NCBI RefSeq assembly: GCF_900155965.1
Contig: NZ_FTMG01000010.1
Span: 124,001 to 188,000, forward strand
Direction of reading: 5' to 3'
Origin: Mucilaginibacter lappiensis
Lineage (GTDB): Bacteria > Bacteroidota > Bacteroidia > Sphingobacteriales > Sphingobacteriaceae
DNA length: 64,000 nucleotides
The notes beneath the pieces are model-generated. The model saw nothing but the letters and a program-made list of their open reading frames with translations, did no database searches and was not told where the DNA came from. How positions within the stretch are numbered: position 1 is the stretch's first letter; the number at the start of each line of letters is the position of its first letter. Below, one piece after another: positions 25,190-35,444 of the stretch. Made by a program: the position numbers and the translations under genes.

Positions 25190-27592
25190 ATGGATAACAC
25201 AGACATTTTGGCCGAAAAACTTGACTTTACCTATAAAAAAGAAGAAGGGCCCAGCGATGTAAGAGGGTTGATTGCTTTGTGCCTTAATTATTGGTATGTT
25301 TTTGCATTAAGCATCATTGCTTGCCTGATAGCTGGATTTATTTATATACAGTACAGCCCGAATCAATGGAGCATATTGGGTAAGGTAATTGTTGAAGATG
25401 AGCAAGGTACCCCGGAGAAAGCGCTAACTAACGGACTTAACTCCGATTTGGCCTCCTTGTTCGATGTAAAAAGCAACGCTGATAATGAGGTTAAAATATT
25501 AAAATCAACAAGTCTTATAAACCGTACGGTTGCCAAGCTACACCTCAATATTCATGTGTTAGATAATAATGGCTGGAAAAGTTTTGAAATATATGACAAC
25601 TCGCCAATCTCTGTATCGATTGATTATAAAAGGAAAGATATCCGGTTAAGCAATTTCAAAATAGCTATCCTTAGCAACACAACGTTCCGGATTAAGAACA
25701 GTAAAGAGGATCTGGATATTATCAGCGAATTTGGGAAGCCTATTCAGCTTAGCCAGTATAATCTTACCTTAAACAAAACAGACAAATTTAAGCCTTCCGG
25801 ATATTACAAGTTAAATATCCAGTCGAGAAAGCAGGCAGCTAAAGATCTCACAGATAACTTAGCTGCCGGACTTGATGATAAACAAGCCACGGTGATAAAC
25901 CTACAGCTAAGTTATGAGAATCCGGATCATGGCGAACGGATTTTGCAAACGTTGATGGAGATGTACCTGCAAAGCAACCTATCCAATAAGATACGCAAGG
26001 CTGATAGTACCATGAAATTCATCAATGCGCGTTTGCTGGTTGTTGGAGACGAATTGGGTAAAGTTGAAAAAAACCTGGAGCAGTATAAAGTTCAAAATAA
26101 GATATCAGATATCAACGCGCAATCAAAAGCATTGGTTGAAGGAGCTAATCAGTATCAAAGCAAGCTGAATGATAACTCCGTGCAATTGGCTGTAGTAAAT
26201 GATTTGTATAAATATGTAAATGATGCCAATAACCCCCAGGTTGTACCAAGCTCATTGATAACCAAGGATGTTGCCTTTGGTACGGCCATCAATGCCTACA
26301 ATGAAATGCTTTTACGGAAGGAGCAGCTTAAATTAAATCTTACCGATAACAGTACCATTATACAAAATCTTAACCAGCAGATTGAACTGGCCCGCAAATC
26401 ATTAATGGCCAGTATTAAAAACTATCGTAACAGCCTGGAGGTTTCGCAACAGGCATTTAAGAAACAAAACTCATTTATCGAAAATAAAATATCTGATGCC
26501 CCGGTAAAAGAGCGGATATACCTGGATTATTCCAGACAGCAAAGCTTAAAGCAGGATCTTTACTTATTTCTGTTGCAGAAAAAAGAAGAGACAGCCATTT
26601 CTCAAAATGCAACCATGTCAAGTGTGCGGATATTGGATAATGCCGAGAGTAGCGAAAAACCTTTTGCCCCAAAACAATCACTTATATATCTTATCGCATT
26701 GTTTGCAGGTATCTTTTTACCGGCCACAGGATTAAGTATCAAGGAGATGCTTAATATTCGTATTAACAGTAAGGCTGATATTGAAAAACATACCAGTGTG
26801 CCTTTGCTGGGCGAAATAAGCCGGAATACTAATCGCAACAAGCTTTTAATATACAATGATTTCCGTTCCATAGTTTCAGAAGAGATCAGGGCGGTACGTA
26901 CCAACCTGAAGTATGTTACGGAGAAGGGCAAGTCGAATGTGATCCTGTTTACATCGAGCATGAGCGGCGAGGGCAAATCGTTTATCTCCCTTAACCTGGG
27001 TAATTCCATAGCTATGTCTGGTAAAAAAGTAGTGTTGCTTGAACTTGATTTGCGCAAACCCAGATTGCTGAAAAATATGGGTGTTGAAAACGATCATGGT
27101 TTTACCAATTATGTAATTTCAAATGAAGAGGAAAGCATCGATAATTTGATCAAGCCTTCTACTTTTAATGAAAATTTCTTTTTCATATCCTCCGGGCCGA
27201 TCCCTCCGAACCCCACCGAGCTGTTAATGCACGACAGGTTAAAAACACTGATAGAAGAACTGCGTACCAGGTTTGATTATGTGATTATTGATAGCGCCCC
27301 AGTAGGGTTGGTTTCTGACGCGCTGATCATTGAAGAGTTTGTGGATATCACTTGCTACGTGGTAAGGCAAAACTATACCTACAAATCGCAATTGGGTATC
27401 GTGAACGATCTGCATAAATCAAAAAAGGCTAAACATCTTTACCTCATCGTAAATGATATTGAGCTTAAAAAGAACAGCATTACCGGTTATGGGCATGGTT
27501 ACGGTAACTATGGTTACGGTTATGAAGGTATCGAGGAAAAAAGTAACGGATTAACCTCCATCTTCAATAAAACAAAAGAACCTACCACATAA
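25190..27592 (+). CDS. Wzz/BY-kinase fusion (exopolysaccharide chain-length regulator with tyrosine autokinase)
   Basis: 800 residues. An N-terminal Wzz domain has its first membrane helix at about 32-52 (WYVFALSIIACLIAGF). A long coiled-coil periplasmic region follows, then the second helix at about 498-520. The cytoplasmic kinase has Walker A (MSGEGKS, near 592), Walker A' (LLELDLRKP, near 613) and Walker B (VIIDSAP, near 698). The tail is Tyr-rich (YGHGYGNYGYGYEG), the autophosphorylation cluster. It sets polymer length and couples polymerisation to export. It is the first gene of the locus, preceded by shared TGTTCA sites; no Wzb-like phosphatase is nearby. Confidence 0.93.
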   Translation: MDNTDILAEKLDFTYKKEEGPSDVRGLIALCLNYWYVFALSIIACLIAGFIYIQYSPNQWSILGKVIVEDEQGTPEKALTNGLNSDLASLFDVKSNADNEVKILKSTSLINRTVAKLHLNIHVLDNNGWKSFEIYDNSPISVSIDYKRKDIRLSNFKIAILSNTTFRIKNSKEDLDIISEFGKPIQLSQYNLTLNKTDKFKPSGYYKLNIQSRKQAAKDLTDNLAAGLDDKQATVINLQLSYENPDHGERILQTLMEMYLQSNLSNKIRKADSTMKFINARLLVVGDELGKVEKNLEQYKVQNKISDINAQSKALVEGANQYQSKLNDNSVQLAVVNDLYKYVNDANNPQVVPSSLITKDVAFGTAINAYNEMLLRKEQLKLNLTDNSTIIQNLNQQIELARKSLMASIKNYRNSLEVSQQAFKKQNSFIENKISDAPVKERIYLDYSRQQSLKQDLYLFLLQKKEETAISQNATMSSVRILDNAESSEKPFAPKQSLIYLIALFAGIFLPATGLSIKEMLNIRINSKADIEKHTSVPLLGEISRNTNRNKLLIYNDFRSIVSEEIRAVRTNLKYVTEKGKSNVILFTSSMSGEGKSFISLNLGNSIAMSGKKVVLLELDLRKPRLLKNMGVENDHGFTNYVISNEEESIDNLIKPSTFNENFFFISSGPIPPNPTELLMHDRLKTLIEELRTRFDYVIIDSAPVGLVSDALIIEEFVDITCYVVRQNYTYKSQLGIVNDLHKSKKAKHLYLIVNDIELKKNSITGYGHGYGNYGYGYEGIEEKSNGLTSIFNKTKEPTT

Positions 27593-27609
27593 ATATTAGT
27601 AAATAATTT

Positions 27610-28971
27610 ATGCTGCAGGCTATACAAACTCATGTTCAGCGCTTTTTTACAAAAGGGCACGAGCGTTCTTTGAAAACCAAAAAAAATATCATTCAGTCGG
27701 TTTTGCTGAAGGGGGGCAGTGTAGCTATTTCGTTGTTACTCATTCCGCTTACCATCAAGTACATTAACCCAACTCAGTATGGTATCTGGCTAACGCTGAG
27801 TTCGATTATCACCTGGGCGGGTTTGTTTGATATGGGGCTTGGAAACGGATTGCGGAATAAGTTGGCCGCCATGATATCGTTGGGCGATGTATCGTCGGCA
27901 AAAAGTTATGTAAGTTCAACTTACGCCTTGTTGCTGATCATATCAACTATCATGTTTGTAGTGTTTTACTTTGTTAACCCCTACATCAAGTGGCAACATA
28001 TATTAAACGCGCACAATACACCGGCGGACTATCTGAGCATGATTGTACTGATTGTATTCGCGTTTTTTTGTTTCCAGTTTGTAATACAGCTGATCAATAA
28101 TGTTTTAACAGCGAATCAGGCTCCTGCCAAAACGGCCTTTTTAAACCTGATGGGGCAAATACTATCGCTTTTGGCGGTATTATTTTTAATGCGGGTTAAG
28201 CAGGGCGCATTGCTCGATGTGGTTATTATCATAGCCGGTTTGCCTTTGGTGGTATTGATTGCAGGGAGCATCTGGTATTATAACGGTAGTTATAAAGAAT
28301 TGGCTCCCAGCTTTAGGTTTATCAATTTAAAACACGCCAAAGAGTTGCTGGGTGTAGGCGGCGGATTTTTTATTATACAAATAAACGCCCTGGTGCTTTA
28401 TGAAACAGACAATATTGTGATCACCCAGCTATTCGGTCCTAAAGAGGTAACCACTTTTAATGTGGCCTACAAGCTGTTTTCGATTATCCTGATGTTCTTT
28501 GTTATTGTGATAACGCCATTTTGGAGTGCTTTTACTGAGGCCTATACCAAAAATGATCTGGATTGGATCAAAAATGCTGTGGCCAAAATAAATAAACTGT
28601 GGGTGGCTCTTAGCTTTTGTGCTATATGCCTGCTCATTGTATCGCCCTGGTTATATCGCCTGTGGCTGGGTAAAACGATAACAGTACCTGTTTTACTGTC
28701 CATAACCATGTGCCTGTATACCATAACCATCATATGGCAGGCTATACACGTACAGCTTTTAAACGGAATAGGCAAAATAAAGCTGCAGTTATATGTGGGT
28801 ATTGTTGGTTCGCTGGTAAATGTACCACTATCAGTTTTTTTGGGTAAAAAGATAGGGGTAGCCGGGGTAACCCTATCCAATGTTATTTTATTTATCATCA
28901 TGGGAGTGATTTTTTCGATACAAACAAAAAAAATAATCAATAAAACGGCTACCGGCATTTTTAATGCCTGA
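27610..28971 (+). CDS. Wzx-type polysaccharide flippase
   Basis: 453 residues, about 12-14 hydrophobic helices. The early segment IKYINPTQYGIWLTLSSI and the following GLGNGLRNKL are typical of the polysaccharide transport (PST/Wzx) branch of MOP exporters. It should flip undecaprenyl-linked repeat units across the inner membrane. It follows the kinase gene by 17 nt and is in the same operon. Specificity cannot be judged. Confidence 0.88.
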   Translation: MLQAIQTHVQRFFTKGHERSLKTKKNIIQSVLLKGGSVAISLLLIPLTIKYINPTQYGIWLTLSSIITWAGLFDMGLGNGLRNKLAAMISLGDVSSAKSYVSSTYALLLIISTIMFVVFYFVNPYIKWQHILNAHNTPADYLSMIVLIVFAFFCFQFVIQLINNVLTANQAPAKTAFLNLMGQILSLLAVLFLMRVKQGALLDVVIIIAGLPLVVLIAGSIWYYNGSYKELAPSFRFINLKHAKELLGVGGGFFIIQINALVLYETDNIVITQLFGPKEVTTFNVAYKLFSIILMFFVIVITPFWSAFTEAYTKNDLDWIKNAVAKINKLWVALSFCAICLLIVSPWLYRLWLGKTITVPVLLSITMCLYTITIIWQAIHVQLLNGIGKIKLQLYVGIVGSLVNVPLSVFLGKKIGVAGVTLSNVILFIIMGVIFSIQTKKIINKTATGIFNA

Positions 28972-29009
28972 TACAGGCCGGGGGGTGAAATATAATTATC
29001 AGGTTGATC

Positions 29010-29648
29010 ATGTATTATATCAGGAAGTTTTACAGGTTATTACGAGTGCTTTACTATCAAATGGCGCGTTATTACTCGTGGCTGATAAGCAGTTTTAAAT
29101 TTTACTTAAACAATGTAAAATATCACCGCGATTTTGTTGGCTTTGGCACCCCCATACTAGACATTAACCTACAGGGGACTTTTTCTATTGGCAAAAGGTT
29201 TTGGTTTAACAGCGGTAAATACCATGCCATGGGTGGCCGTCAGCAGCAATGTTACTTTGTGGTGGCCAAAGGGGGCGAATTAACCATCGGCGACAATGTA
29301 GGCGTTACTTCGGTAGCTTTTATTTGCCACAATAAAATAAGCATCGGCAATAATGTAAAAATAGGTATCAACACGGTTATCTATGATACCGATTTCCATT
29401 CGCTCGATGCCAGGATGAGGAATAGCTATCCGGAACGGCTTGATGGTGTAAAAACAAAGCCGGTTATTATACGTGATGGCGCCTTTATAGGCGGACACAG
29501 CACTATTTTAAAAGGGGTAACCATTGGAAAAAATTCTATAGTAGGGGCGGGTTCGGTGGTGTTTGAAGATGTACCCGACGAACAGGTTTGGGCAGGTAAC
29601 CCGGCCCGGTACGTACGCGATAATTTTGTTTATGCAACAACGGCTTAA
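29010..29648 (+). CDS. Hexapeptide-repeat acyltransferase
   Basis: 212 residues from ATG 29010 (the frame also allows a TTG at 29004). A left-handed beta-helix is evident from repeated hexapeptides (LTIGDNVGV, ISIGNNVKIG, VTIGKNSIVGAGSVV), with the catalytic His in DTDFHSLD. The C-terminal WAGNPARYV is the usual end. Such enzymes place acetyl groups on sugars of exported polymers. It is between flippase and polymerase genes in the operon, in keeping with repeat-unit decoration. Confidence 0.85.
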   Translation: MYYIRKFYRLLRVLYYQMARYYSWLISSFKFYLNNVKYHRDFVGFGTPILDINLQGTFSIGKRFWFNSGKYHAMGGRQQQCYFVVAKGGELTIGDNVGVTSVAFICHNKISIGNNVKIGINTVIYDTDFHSLDARMRNSYPERLDGVKTKPVIIRDGAFIGGHSTILKGVTIGKNSIVGAGSVVFEDVPDEQVWAGNPARYVRDNFVYATTA

Positions 29649-29661
29649 ATAATTAAGAAAA

Positions 29662-30927
29662 ATGATCAATCGTATATATCCACTTTTATTGCTGATACTC
29701 ATTATAGCCTCATTTTTTCATATGCAGGCCATAGTGATCGGTATCGCTTTGCTGATCATTTTTATGCCTTTAAAACATCGTTTGGCCGCTGTAAAGGTTG
29801 CCCGTGTTTTCAGTATTTTAATGCTGCCTGTACTGTTCGCGCTGATAGTTGGTTACCAGAACGACAATTATCTTATTTTAAAAGATTTCTATTATTTCAG
29901 TATACCTGTGCTGTTTGTACTGTCGGGCATTGTACTGGCCTGCCGGCTTGATATCGAAAAATTCTTGAAAACGCTGGTTTATGCAGGCTTGATTACATCG
30001 ATATTGGTAACGGCTATATCGGTATCCTACATGGGGATCAGCGCTTTGTTTGATCCGTACTCGGCTCACTATGCTATGGGCATTGTAGGGGCACCCGGGC
30101 CGCCAATGGGGCTGGCCTGTTTGCTTTTTACCTGGAAGTTTAACATCAGGTTGTTTAAACCACATTGGTTTAAATTATTTATGGCGATAAACGCCTTTGG
30201 AATTTACATGTGTGCCTCCCGTACTTATTTTATCATCATGGTATGTTTTGCCCTGCTCATGGTGGCTGATAAGGTTAAAAGAATCTGGATAATCCCAACC
30301 ATCTTTTTCCTGGTGATGCTGATTGCATTGATACCGACTGATATTTTTCAGGCTACCTCGTCTGAAACCTTTATGAGCAAGTTGTTGGGTTCATTTAATG
30401 AGCTAAAAATGGGCGATTATAATACCGAGCAGGATATCAATATGAAATACCGGGGCTATGAATCGTTCATGGCGCTCAAGGGTTATATGGAGGGAGATAC
30501 CAAGGACTGGATATTTGGTGGTTTAGGAAAAACTGTCGATCTGAAAACGTTTGTACGCCTGGGTGAGGATACCGATTTTCAATTTATCCCGGTTTTGCAT
30601 AATGGCTGGTTGTATCTGTTGGTAAAAATGGGTATAGCAGGTGTGCTTACCTATATCCTGATATTTTTTGGATTGATTATCAAAAACTGGCGAAAGTATG
30701 CCGATGCTAAGGTTAAACCGGCCATTAGGCTATTCGCCGCTTTGAGTATCGGTTGCATATTTAGCCTGCTGCTTACCAATTATATTGTTACCGCACTGTT
30801 TAATGCCGAGATGTGTATTGTGATGATAACACTGGGCTATAGCTATCTCAACTTCAATGCTCTGGTTTTTAAGCAGGAACAGCGTGAGAAAGAAAAAATT
30901 CAGGACTATCAGTTTGAAGCGGCTTAA
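29662..30927 (+). CDS. Wzy-type O-antigen/EPS polymerase
   Basis: 421 residues, roughly 10-12 membrane helices with a large extracytoplasmic loop (around SSETFMSKLLGSFNELKMGD to ~RLGEDTDFQF). The HNGWLYLLVKMGIAGVL segment matches the conserved tail motif of O-antigen ligase/polymerase (Wzy/WaaL) proteins. In a Wzx/Wzy locus this is the polymerase. Its stop overlaps the next start by one base (TAATG), so translation is coupled. Confidence 0.78.
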   Translation: MINRIYPLLLLILIIASFFHMQAIVIGIALLIIFMPLKHRLAAVKVARVFSILMLPVLFALIVGYQNDNYLILKDFYYFSIPVLFVLSGIVLACRLDIEKFLKTLVYAGLITSILVTAISVSYMGISALFDPYSAHYAMGIVGAPGPPMGLACLLFTWKFNIRLFKPHWFKLFMAINAFGIYMCASRTYFIIMVCFALLMVADKVKRIWIIPTIFFLVMLIALIPTDIFQATSSETFMSKLLGSFNELKMGDYNTEQDINMKYRGYESFMALKGYMEGDTKDWIFGGLGKTVDLKTFVRLGEDTDFQFIPVLHNGWLYLLVKMGIAGVLTYILIFFGLIIKNWRKYADAKVKPAIRLFAALSIGCIFSLLLTNYIVTALFNAEMCIVMITLGYSYLNFNALVFKQEQREKEKIQDYQFEAA

Positions 30928-31691
30928 TGGATATAAAAATGGAAACTACCCCTAAGGTTAGCATTATTACGGTTGTATATAACGCGGTTGCTACTGTTGA
31001 AGATACTATCCTGAGTGTTATTAATCAAACCTACGGCAATATCGAATATATTATTGTTGATGGTGGTTCAACCGATGGTACTTTAAACGTGATTGATAGG
31101 TATCAGGGGCAGATAACCCGCTTTATCAGTGAGCCCGACAAAGGTATAGCCGATGGCTTTAATAAGGGAATAGCCATGGCCACCGGCGATTGGATAGGGA
31201 TGATTAATGCTGATGATTGGTATGCTCCGCACGCTGTGGAGGTGATGATGAACAAGGGTTCGGCAAAAGATGATGTACGCTGCGGTAATATTATGCTGAT
31301 AGGTAAAAATGGATTTGAGCGCGAAAAAAAGAGTAAGGTGGGCTGGTTAAATTTTGGTATGTACATTATGCATCCCACCTGCTTTATCAGAAAAGAAGTG
31401 TACCGGCAAACAGGCAAGTATGATATCAGCCTGAAAATAGCGATGGACTTTGACATGTTTCTGAGGATAAAATATAAAGGGTTTGAAATTACCCATATTG
31501 ATGAAACCGTGGCCTATATGCGCATGGATGGTGTAAGCAACGATACGGTGAAGATGCACCACGAGGAGCTTGCTGTAATGCGCAGGCACCTAAAAGGGTT
31601 AAATTATTTCAACTCCTGGATGTTTAATTATTTGAACCGCTTACGCTGGAAATACTTTTATAAAGATCCGTTAAGAACACAGTTAAATTGA
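30927..31691 (+). CDS. Glycosyltransferase family 2
   Basis: 254 residues, GT-A fold: VSIITVVYNAVATVEDTILSV near the N-terminus, YIIVDGGSTDGT, and the metal-binding region INADDWYAP. The acceptor-side FDMFLRIKYKG follows. It lacks membrane helices, so it acts at the cytoplasmic face on lipid-linked intermediates. Start overlaps the polymerase stop by 1 nt; a second in-frame ATG is four codons in. Sugar specificity unknown. Confidence 0.9.
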   Translation: MDIKMETTPKVSIITVVYNAVATVEDTILSVINQTYGNIEYIIVDGGSTDGTLNVIDRYQGQITRFISEPDKGIADGFNKGIAMATGDWIGMINADDWYAPHAVEVMMNKGSAKDDVRCGNIMLIGKNGFEREKKSKVGWLNFGMYIMHPTCFIRKEVYRQTGKYDISLKIAMDFDMFLRIKYKGFEITHIDETVAYMRMDGVSNDTVKMHHEELAVMRRHLKGLNYFNSWMFNYLNRLRWKYFYKDPLRTQLN

Positions 31692-31719
31692 GATAAGCGA
31701 CAAACCTGATACCCCTGTT

Positions 31720-33021
31720 ATGAAAAAAAAGATACTCATTTCGGCTTATGCAATATCTCCTTTTAGAGGTTCAGAGTATGGTGCGGCCTGGAACACAGTA
31801 ACCCATCTGGCCAGTCAGCATGAGGTGTGGGTACTTTATGGTATGTCTGATAATTTCATGGGCGATACCCAAACCATGAGAAAATATGTGGAAGAAACGC
31901 CTTTAACTTCAGTTCAATTTATAGAGGTACAGCCGGGGCTTTTGGCTAAGGCAATTACCCTGTTAGATAAAGCTGGCCTGGGCTGGTTCTTTTATTTGGC
32001 CTATTATTTATGGCAAAAAAAAGCGTTGAGGGTTGCCCGCGAAGTTTTAAAAACCGTTGATATTGATGTAGTGCACCAGTTAGGGCCCATCGGATATCGT
32101 GAACCCGGCTTTTTATGGAAGCTCAACAAGCCAACCGTTTGGGGGCCGATAGGGGGCATGAACATTATTAACCGGGAGCTGCTGAAAGGGAAACCTTTTT
32201 CAACCAGATTGAAATTCAAAGTAAAAAACGCCATCAATTATATCCAGCTTAATTATTCAAAGCGTATCAGGGAGGCATTTGTGCAAGCCGATGTACTGGT
32301 GGCCGCCACATCTGCCGGGCAACAAACCATTCGCGAAAAGTTTGGTGTAGATAGCTATTATCTGTCTGAACAAGGTATCATGAGCGCTGTTTTTTTGAAT
32401 GAATCAAAGTTTGATCACATTAATCAACAGGTTCAGCTGGTATGGTCAGGCACGCTCATCGAACGTAAAAATTTAAGCATGTGTCTTGATGTGCTGGCAA
32501 AGGTTAAACAAAACAATTGGATACTGCATATACTCGGTAATGGCCCGCTAAAAGAAAAATTACAGCAAAAGGCCGTCGAATTAAACTTAAGCAACCGTAT
32601 GATATGGTATGGACACATACCCAGGCCAGAGGCTATCCGTGTGATGTCAGGAGCTCATCTGCACATCATCACTAGTATAGCCGAAGATAATCCGGCTGTG
32701 ATATTTGAAGCTTTAACTTACGGGGTACCTACCTTAACTATGGATCATTGCGGTATGGGTAATGTAATATGCAACCAATGCGGCATCAAAATAAAACTGG
32801 ATATCTACGATAACATTGTTAACAATATGAGCGTTGCGCTGGAAGATGTGTTGGCTAATCCGCATAAATTGGTTGATCTGGCGCAAACTACCTTAACATG
32901 CGCGGCTGATCATAGCTGGGATAACCGGCTTGCCCGGTTGAACAATATGTATGAAGAGGCTATCCAGGTACGTGAAAAACGTTATAATTCGTCACCCACA
33001 CTAACCTCATTAACTGCCTGA
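31720..33021 (+). CDS. Glycosyltransferase family 4 (GT-B)
   Basis: 433 residues. The C-terminal donor domain is visible: LVWSGTLIERKNLSMCLDVLAK, ILGNGPLKEKL, YGHIPRPEAIRVMSGAH and EDNPAVIFEALTYGVP (the EX7E-type region). The N-terminal domain begins with ISAYAISPFRGSEYGAAWN, common in retaining GT4 enzymes of exopolysaccharide loci. It is 28 nt downstream of the GT2 gene and 1 nt before the next GT gene. Confidence 0.88.
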   Translation: MKKKILISAYAISPFRGSEYGAAWNTVTHLASQHEVWVLYGMSDNFMGDTQTMRKYVEETPLTSVQFIEVQPGLLAKAITLLDKAGLGWFFYLAYYLWQKKALRVAREVLKTVDIDVVHQLGPIGYREPGFLWKLNKPTVWGPIGGMNIINRELLKGKPFSTRLKFKVKNAINYIQLNYSKRIREAFVQADVLVAATSAGQQTIREKFGVDSYYLSEQGIMSAVFLNESKFDHINQQVQLVWSGTLIERKNLSMCLDVLAKVKQNNWILHILGNGPLKEKLQQKAVELNLSNRMIWYGHIPRPEAIRVMSGAHLHIITSIAEDNPAVIFEALTYGVPTLTMDHCGMGNVICNQCGIKIKLDIYDNIVNNMSVALEDVLANPHKLVDLAQTTLTCAADHSWDNRLARLNNMYEEAIQVREKRYNSSPTLTSLTA

Positions 33022-33022
33022 T

Positions 33023-34165
33023 ATGCTTGTCAACGGTCAACATAAAACAATCAAATTAGGTATTGATGCCAAGTGGTTCTTCAAAGGGCCGCCGAGTGGC
33101 AACATGGTGGTGAAAAACCTGGTGAACGAGATGGTGAACAATCCTAATGATCAATTCCAGCTTTATCTGCTCATCACTCGTGATTGTAAAAAGCAAGCGC
33201 TCGAACATTTCCCTTCATCCGTAAAACTCATTTTTTTACCGGTTATCCCTAATATGGTATCCAACATGTTGCTGGTGCCTTTAATAGCCCGGGTATATGG
33301 TTTACAGGTGGTGCTTTTTCAAAACTTCAGCAGTTTGTGGCCCAATAAGTTACGCAAGGTGGTTTATATACATGATGTTTTGTTTTTGGACTATCCACAG
33401 TATTATTCTGGGTCGGAGATTGCGTATTTCAGTAAAATGAAACGTTTAGCCGCCAGGGCCGATATGATCATTACCATATCCCACTCAGAAAAAGAGCGCC
33501 TGATTAAAAACAACGTGGCCGGCGAAAACAGGATAGCCGTTGTTTATCACGGCATTAACAATGCTTTTAAAACACTGACAAATTATACCGGCGAAAGTAT
33601 ACGCGGGTTTCTGCATAAATACAACCTGCCCAATAAATACCTGTTGTATGTTGGACGGGTTAATATCCGCAAAAATATATTTCATCTGGTTAGTGCTCTG
33701 AATTTACTGGATGACAAGCTTATTAAATTGGTGGTGGCCGGTGAATTAGGCAGTGATATCAATTTATTGAAAGACCATATCCAAACCGAAGGCGTTTCGC
33801 ACCGCGTGATATTTACCGGGCATATACCCGAAGAAGATCTGTATTTGATTTATGCCAATGCTACTGTTTTCTGTTTCCCGTCGTATGCCGAAGGTTTTGG
33901 TCTGCCGCCACTGGAGGCCATGCAATGCGGGGTGCCGGTAGTGGTATCACATCGTACGGCTATGCCGGAGGTTTGCGGAGATGCGGCCATATACATTGAT
34001 CCTGATTATCCCGGGGATATTGCCGAAAAGATCAGTTTTCTGTTGAATGATACGGTATTATACCAAAAAAAGGTGTTGGAGGGGATTGATCATGCCAAGA
34101 AATTCTCCTGGCAATTGTCTGCAAACGGAATATTAAAATTAATAGGCGATGCATACATTAATTGA
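33023..34165 (+). CDS. Glycosyltransferase family 4 (GT-B)
   Basis: 380 residues. Motifs: LGIDAKWFFKGPPSGN at the N-terminus, YVGRVNIRKNIFHLVSAL, VIFTGHIPEEDLYLIYANA, then FPSYAEGFGLPPLEAMQCGVPV with the EX7E Glu pair that binds donor. It starts 2 nt after the preceding stop, and its 3' end overlaps the next acyltransferase start by 17 nt. A mannosyl- or glucosyl-type transferase is likely but unproven. Confidence 0.9.
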   Translation: MLVNGQHKTIKLGIDAKWFFKGPPSGNMVVKNLVNEMVNNPNDQFQLYLLITRDCKKQALEHFPSSVKLIFLPVIPNMVSNMLLVPLIARVYGLQVVLFQNFSSLWPNKLRKVVYIHDVLFLDYPQYYSGSEIAYFSKMKRLAARADMIITISHSEKERLIKNNVAGENRIAVVYHGINNAFKTLTNYTGESIRGFLHKYNLPNKYLLYVGRVNIRKNIFHLVSALNLLDDKLIKLVVAGELGSDINLLKDHIQTEGVSHRVIFTGHIPEEDLYLIYANATVFCFPSYAEGFGLPPLEAMQCGVPVVVSHRTAMPEVCGDAAIYIDPDYPGDIAEKISFLLNDTVLYQKKVLEGIDHAKKFSWQLSANGILKLIGDAYIN

Positions 34166-34874
34166 AAAGGTAATACGCAAGCTTAAAAATAACCCCGACT
34201 ATAAATTCGAGAACGATTATAGTGTGCGGGAGCTGTCGGTTATTTTATGGGGCAGGGGCCGGCAATTATCACGTGGTTTATGGAAGCGGATGTTTTTAAA
34301 AAAATCGGATGGTTTGGTGTTCATTGGCTCACATGTAAATATCAAGCATTCTTACCTGTTTTCGGCCGGTAAAAATCTTATTATTGAAGATCATGTTTAT
34401 ATCAATGCCTTATCGTCCGAAGGTATCACCATCAAAAATAATGTTTCCATTGCCCGTAATTGCACCCTGATCTGCACAGGTGTCATTGCCCAAAAAGGTA
34501 AGGGTATCATCATCGGCAATTGCAGCGGTATTAATGCAGGTGCCTATTTAGGAGGCCAGGGAGGTATTGAAATTGGCGATAATGTGATCATTGGCCCGGG
34601 GGTTAAAATATTTTCAGAGAACCATAACTTTGCCGACTTTAACATCAATATCAAGGATCAGGGTGTTACCCGGAACGGTGTTTTTATCCATGATAATTGC
34701 TGGATAGGCGCCGGCGTAACCATATTAGCTGGTGTAACCATAGGCGAAGGTTGTGTAATAGCTGCCGGCAGTATTGTTACCAAAACGGTAGCGCCACATT
34801 CTGTAGTAGCTGGGGTGCCTGCTAAAGTTTTGAAGAAACGTGGTGAATTACTTAGTCAGGAAGTACCCGTATAA
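34149..34874 (+). CDS. Hexapeptide-repeat acyltransferase
   Basis: 241 residues. Repeated hexapeptides (IVIEDHV-like strands, GIEIGDNVIIGPGVKIF, AGVTIGEGCVIAAGSIVTKT) form the beta-helix, with the catalytic His in ENHNFADF and the WIGAGVTILAGV loop. The end GVPAKVLKKR is typical. It overlaps the previous GT gene by 17 nt, so it is in the same operon. The first ~55 residues are more variable and may bind the acceptor. Donor is probably acetyl-CoA. Confidence 0.82.
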   Translation: MHTLIEKVIRKLKNNPDYKFENDYSVRELSVILWGRGRQLSRGLWKRMFLKKSDGLVFIGSHVNIKHSYLFSAGKNLIIEDHVYINALSSEGITIKNNVSIARNCTLICTGVIAQKGKGIIIGNCSGINAGAYLGGQGGIEIGDNVIIGPGVKIFSENHNFADFNINIKDQGVTRNGVFIHDNCWIGAGVTILAGVTIGEGCVIAAGSIVTKTVAPHSVVAGVPAKVLKKRGELLSQEVPV

Positions 34875-34898
34875 AATCATAACCCGTAAATCATAACC

Positions 34899-35444
34899 AT
34901 GTTTGGACATCATTTCGATAAACTTAAAGGCTCGGTACTTTATATGGTATGCGGCTTCATAAGCTGGCTGCCATTCCATACGTTAAGGATATTTTTGCTG
35001 CGTATGTTAAAAGCAAAAATAAGCTGGAAGGTTGGTTTGTATCGAAACTTTGAGGTGAGGAGTCCGTGGAAGTTAAGCATAGGGAAGGGTACTATTATTG
35101 GGCACAATGCTTTGCTGGATGCGCGCATGGGTTTAACCATTGGTAATAATGTGAACATCAGCAACGAGGTCATGATCTGGACCCTGCATCATGATTATAA
35201 CAGTACCGATTTTGCGCAAACCGGGCAACCGGTAATTATTGAAGATTATGTTTGGTTGTGTTCACGTACTGTTATTTTACCCGGTGTTACCATTGGTAAA
35301 GGCGCAGTAGTTGCCGCCGGCGCGGTGGTTACCCGCAATGTACAACCTTACACGGTGGTTGGTGGTGTGCCCGCCAAACCAATAGCCAAACGTAATGAAA
35401 ACCTGACCTATGATTTAAGCGACGCGGTTTTACCTATTATTTAA
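34899..35444 (+). CDS. Hexapeptide-repeat O-acetyltransferase (maltose acetyltransferase-like)
   Basis: 181 residues. The beta-helix strands LSIGKGTIIGHNALLDARMG and LTIGNNVNISNEV precede TLHHDYNSTDF (catalytic His), then VWLCSRTVILPGVTIGKGAVVAAGAVV and GGVPAKPIAKR. It is shorter than its neighbour and lacks a large N-terminal domain. It is the last plus-strand gene of the first EPS unit; its stop overlaps the convergent acyltransferase stop by 4 nt. Confidence 0.85.
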   Translation: MFGHHFDKLKGSVLYMVCGFISWLPFHTLRIFLLRMLKAKISWKVGLYRNFEVRSPWKLSIGKGTIIGHNALLDARMGLTIGNNVNISNEVMIWTLHHDYNSTDFAQTGQPVIIEDYVWLCSRTVILPGVTIGKGAVVAAGAVVTRNVQPYTVVGGVPAKPIAKRNENLTYDLSDAVLPII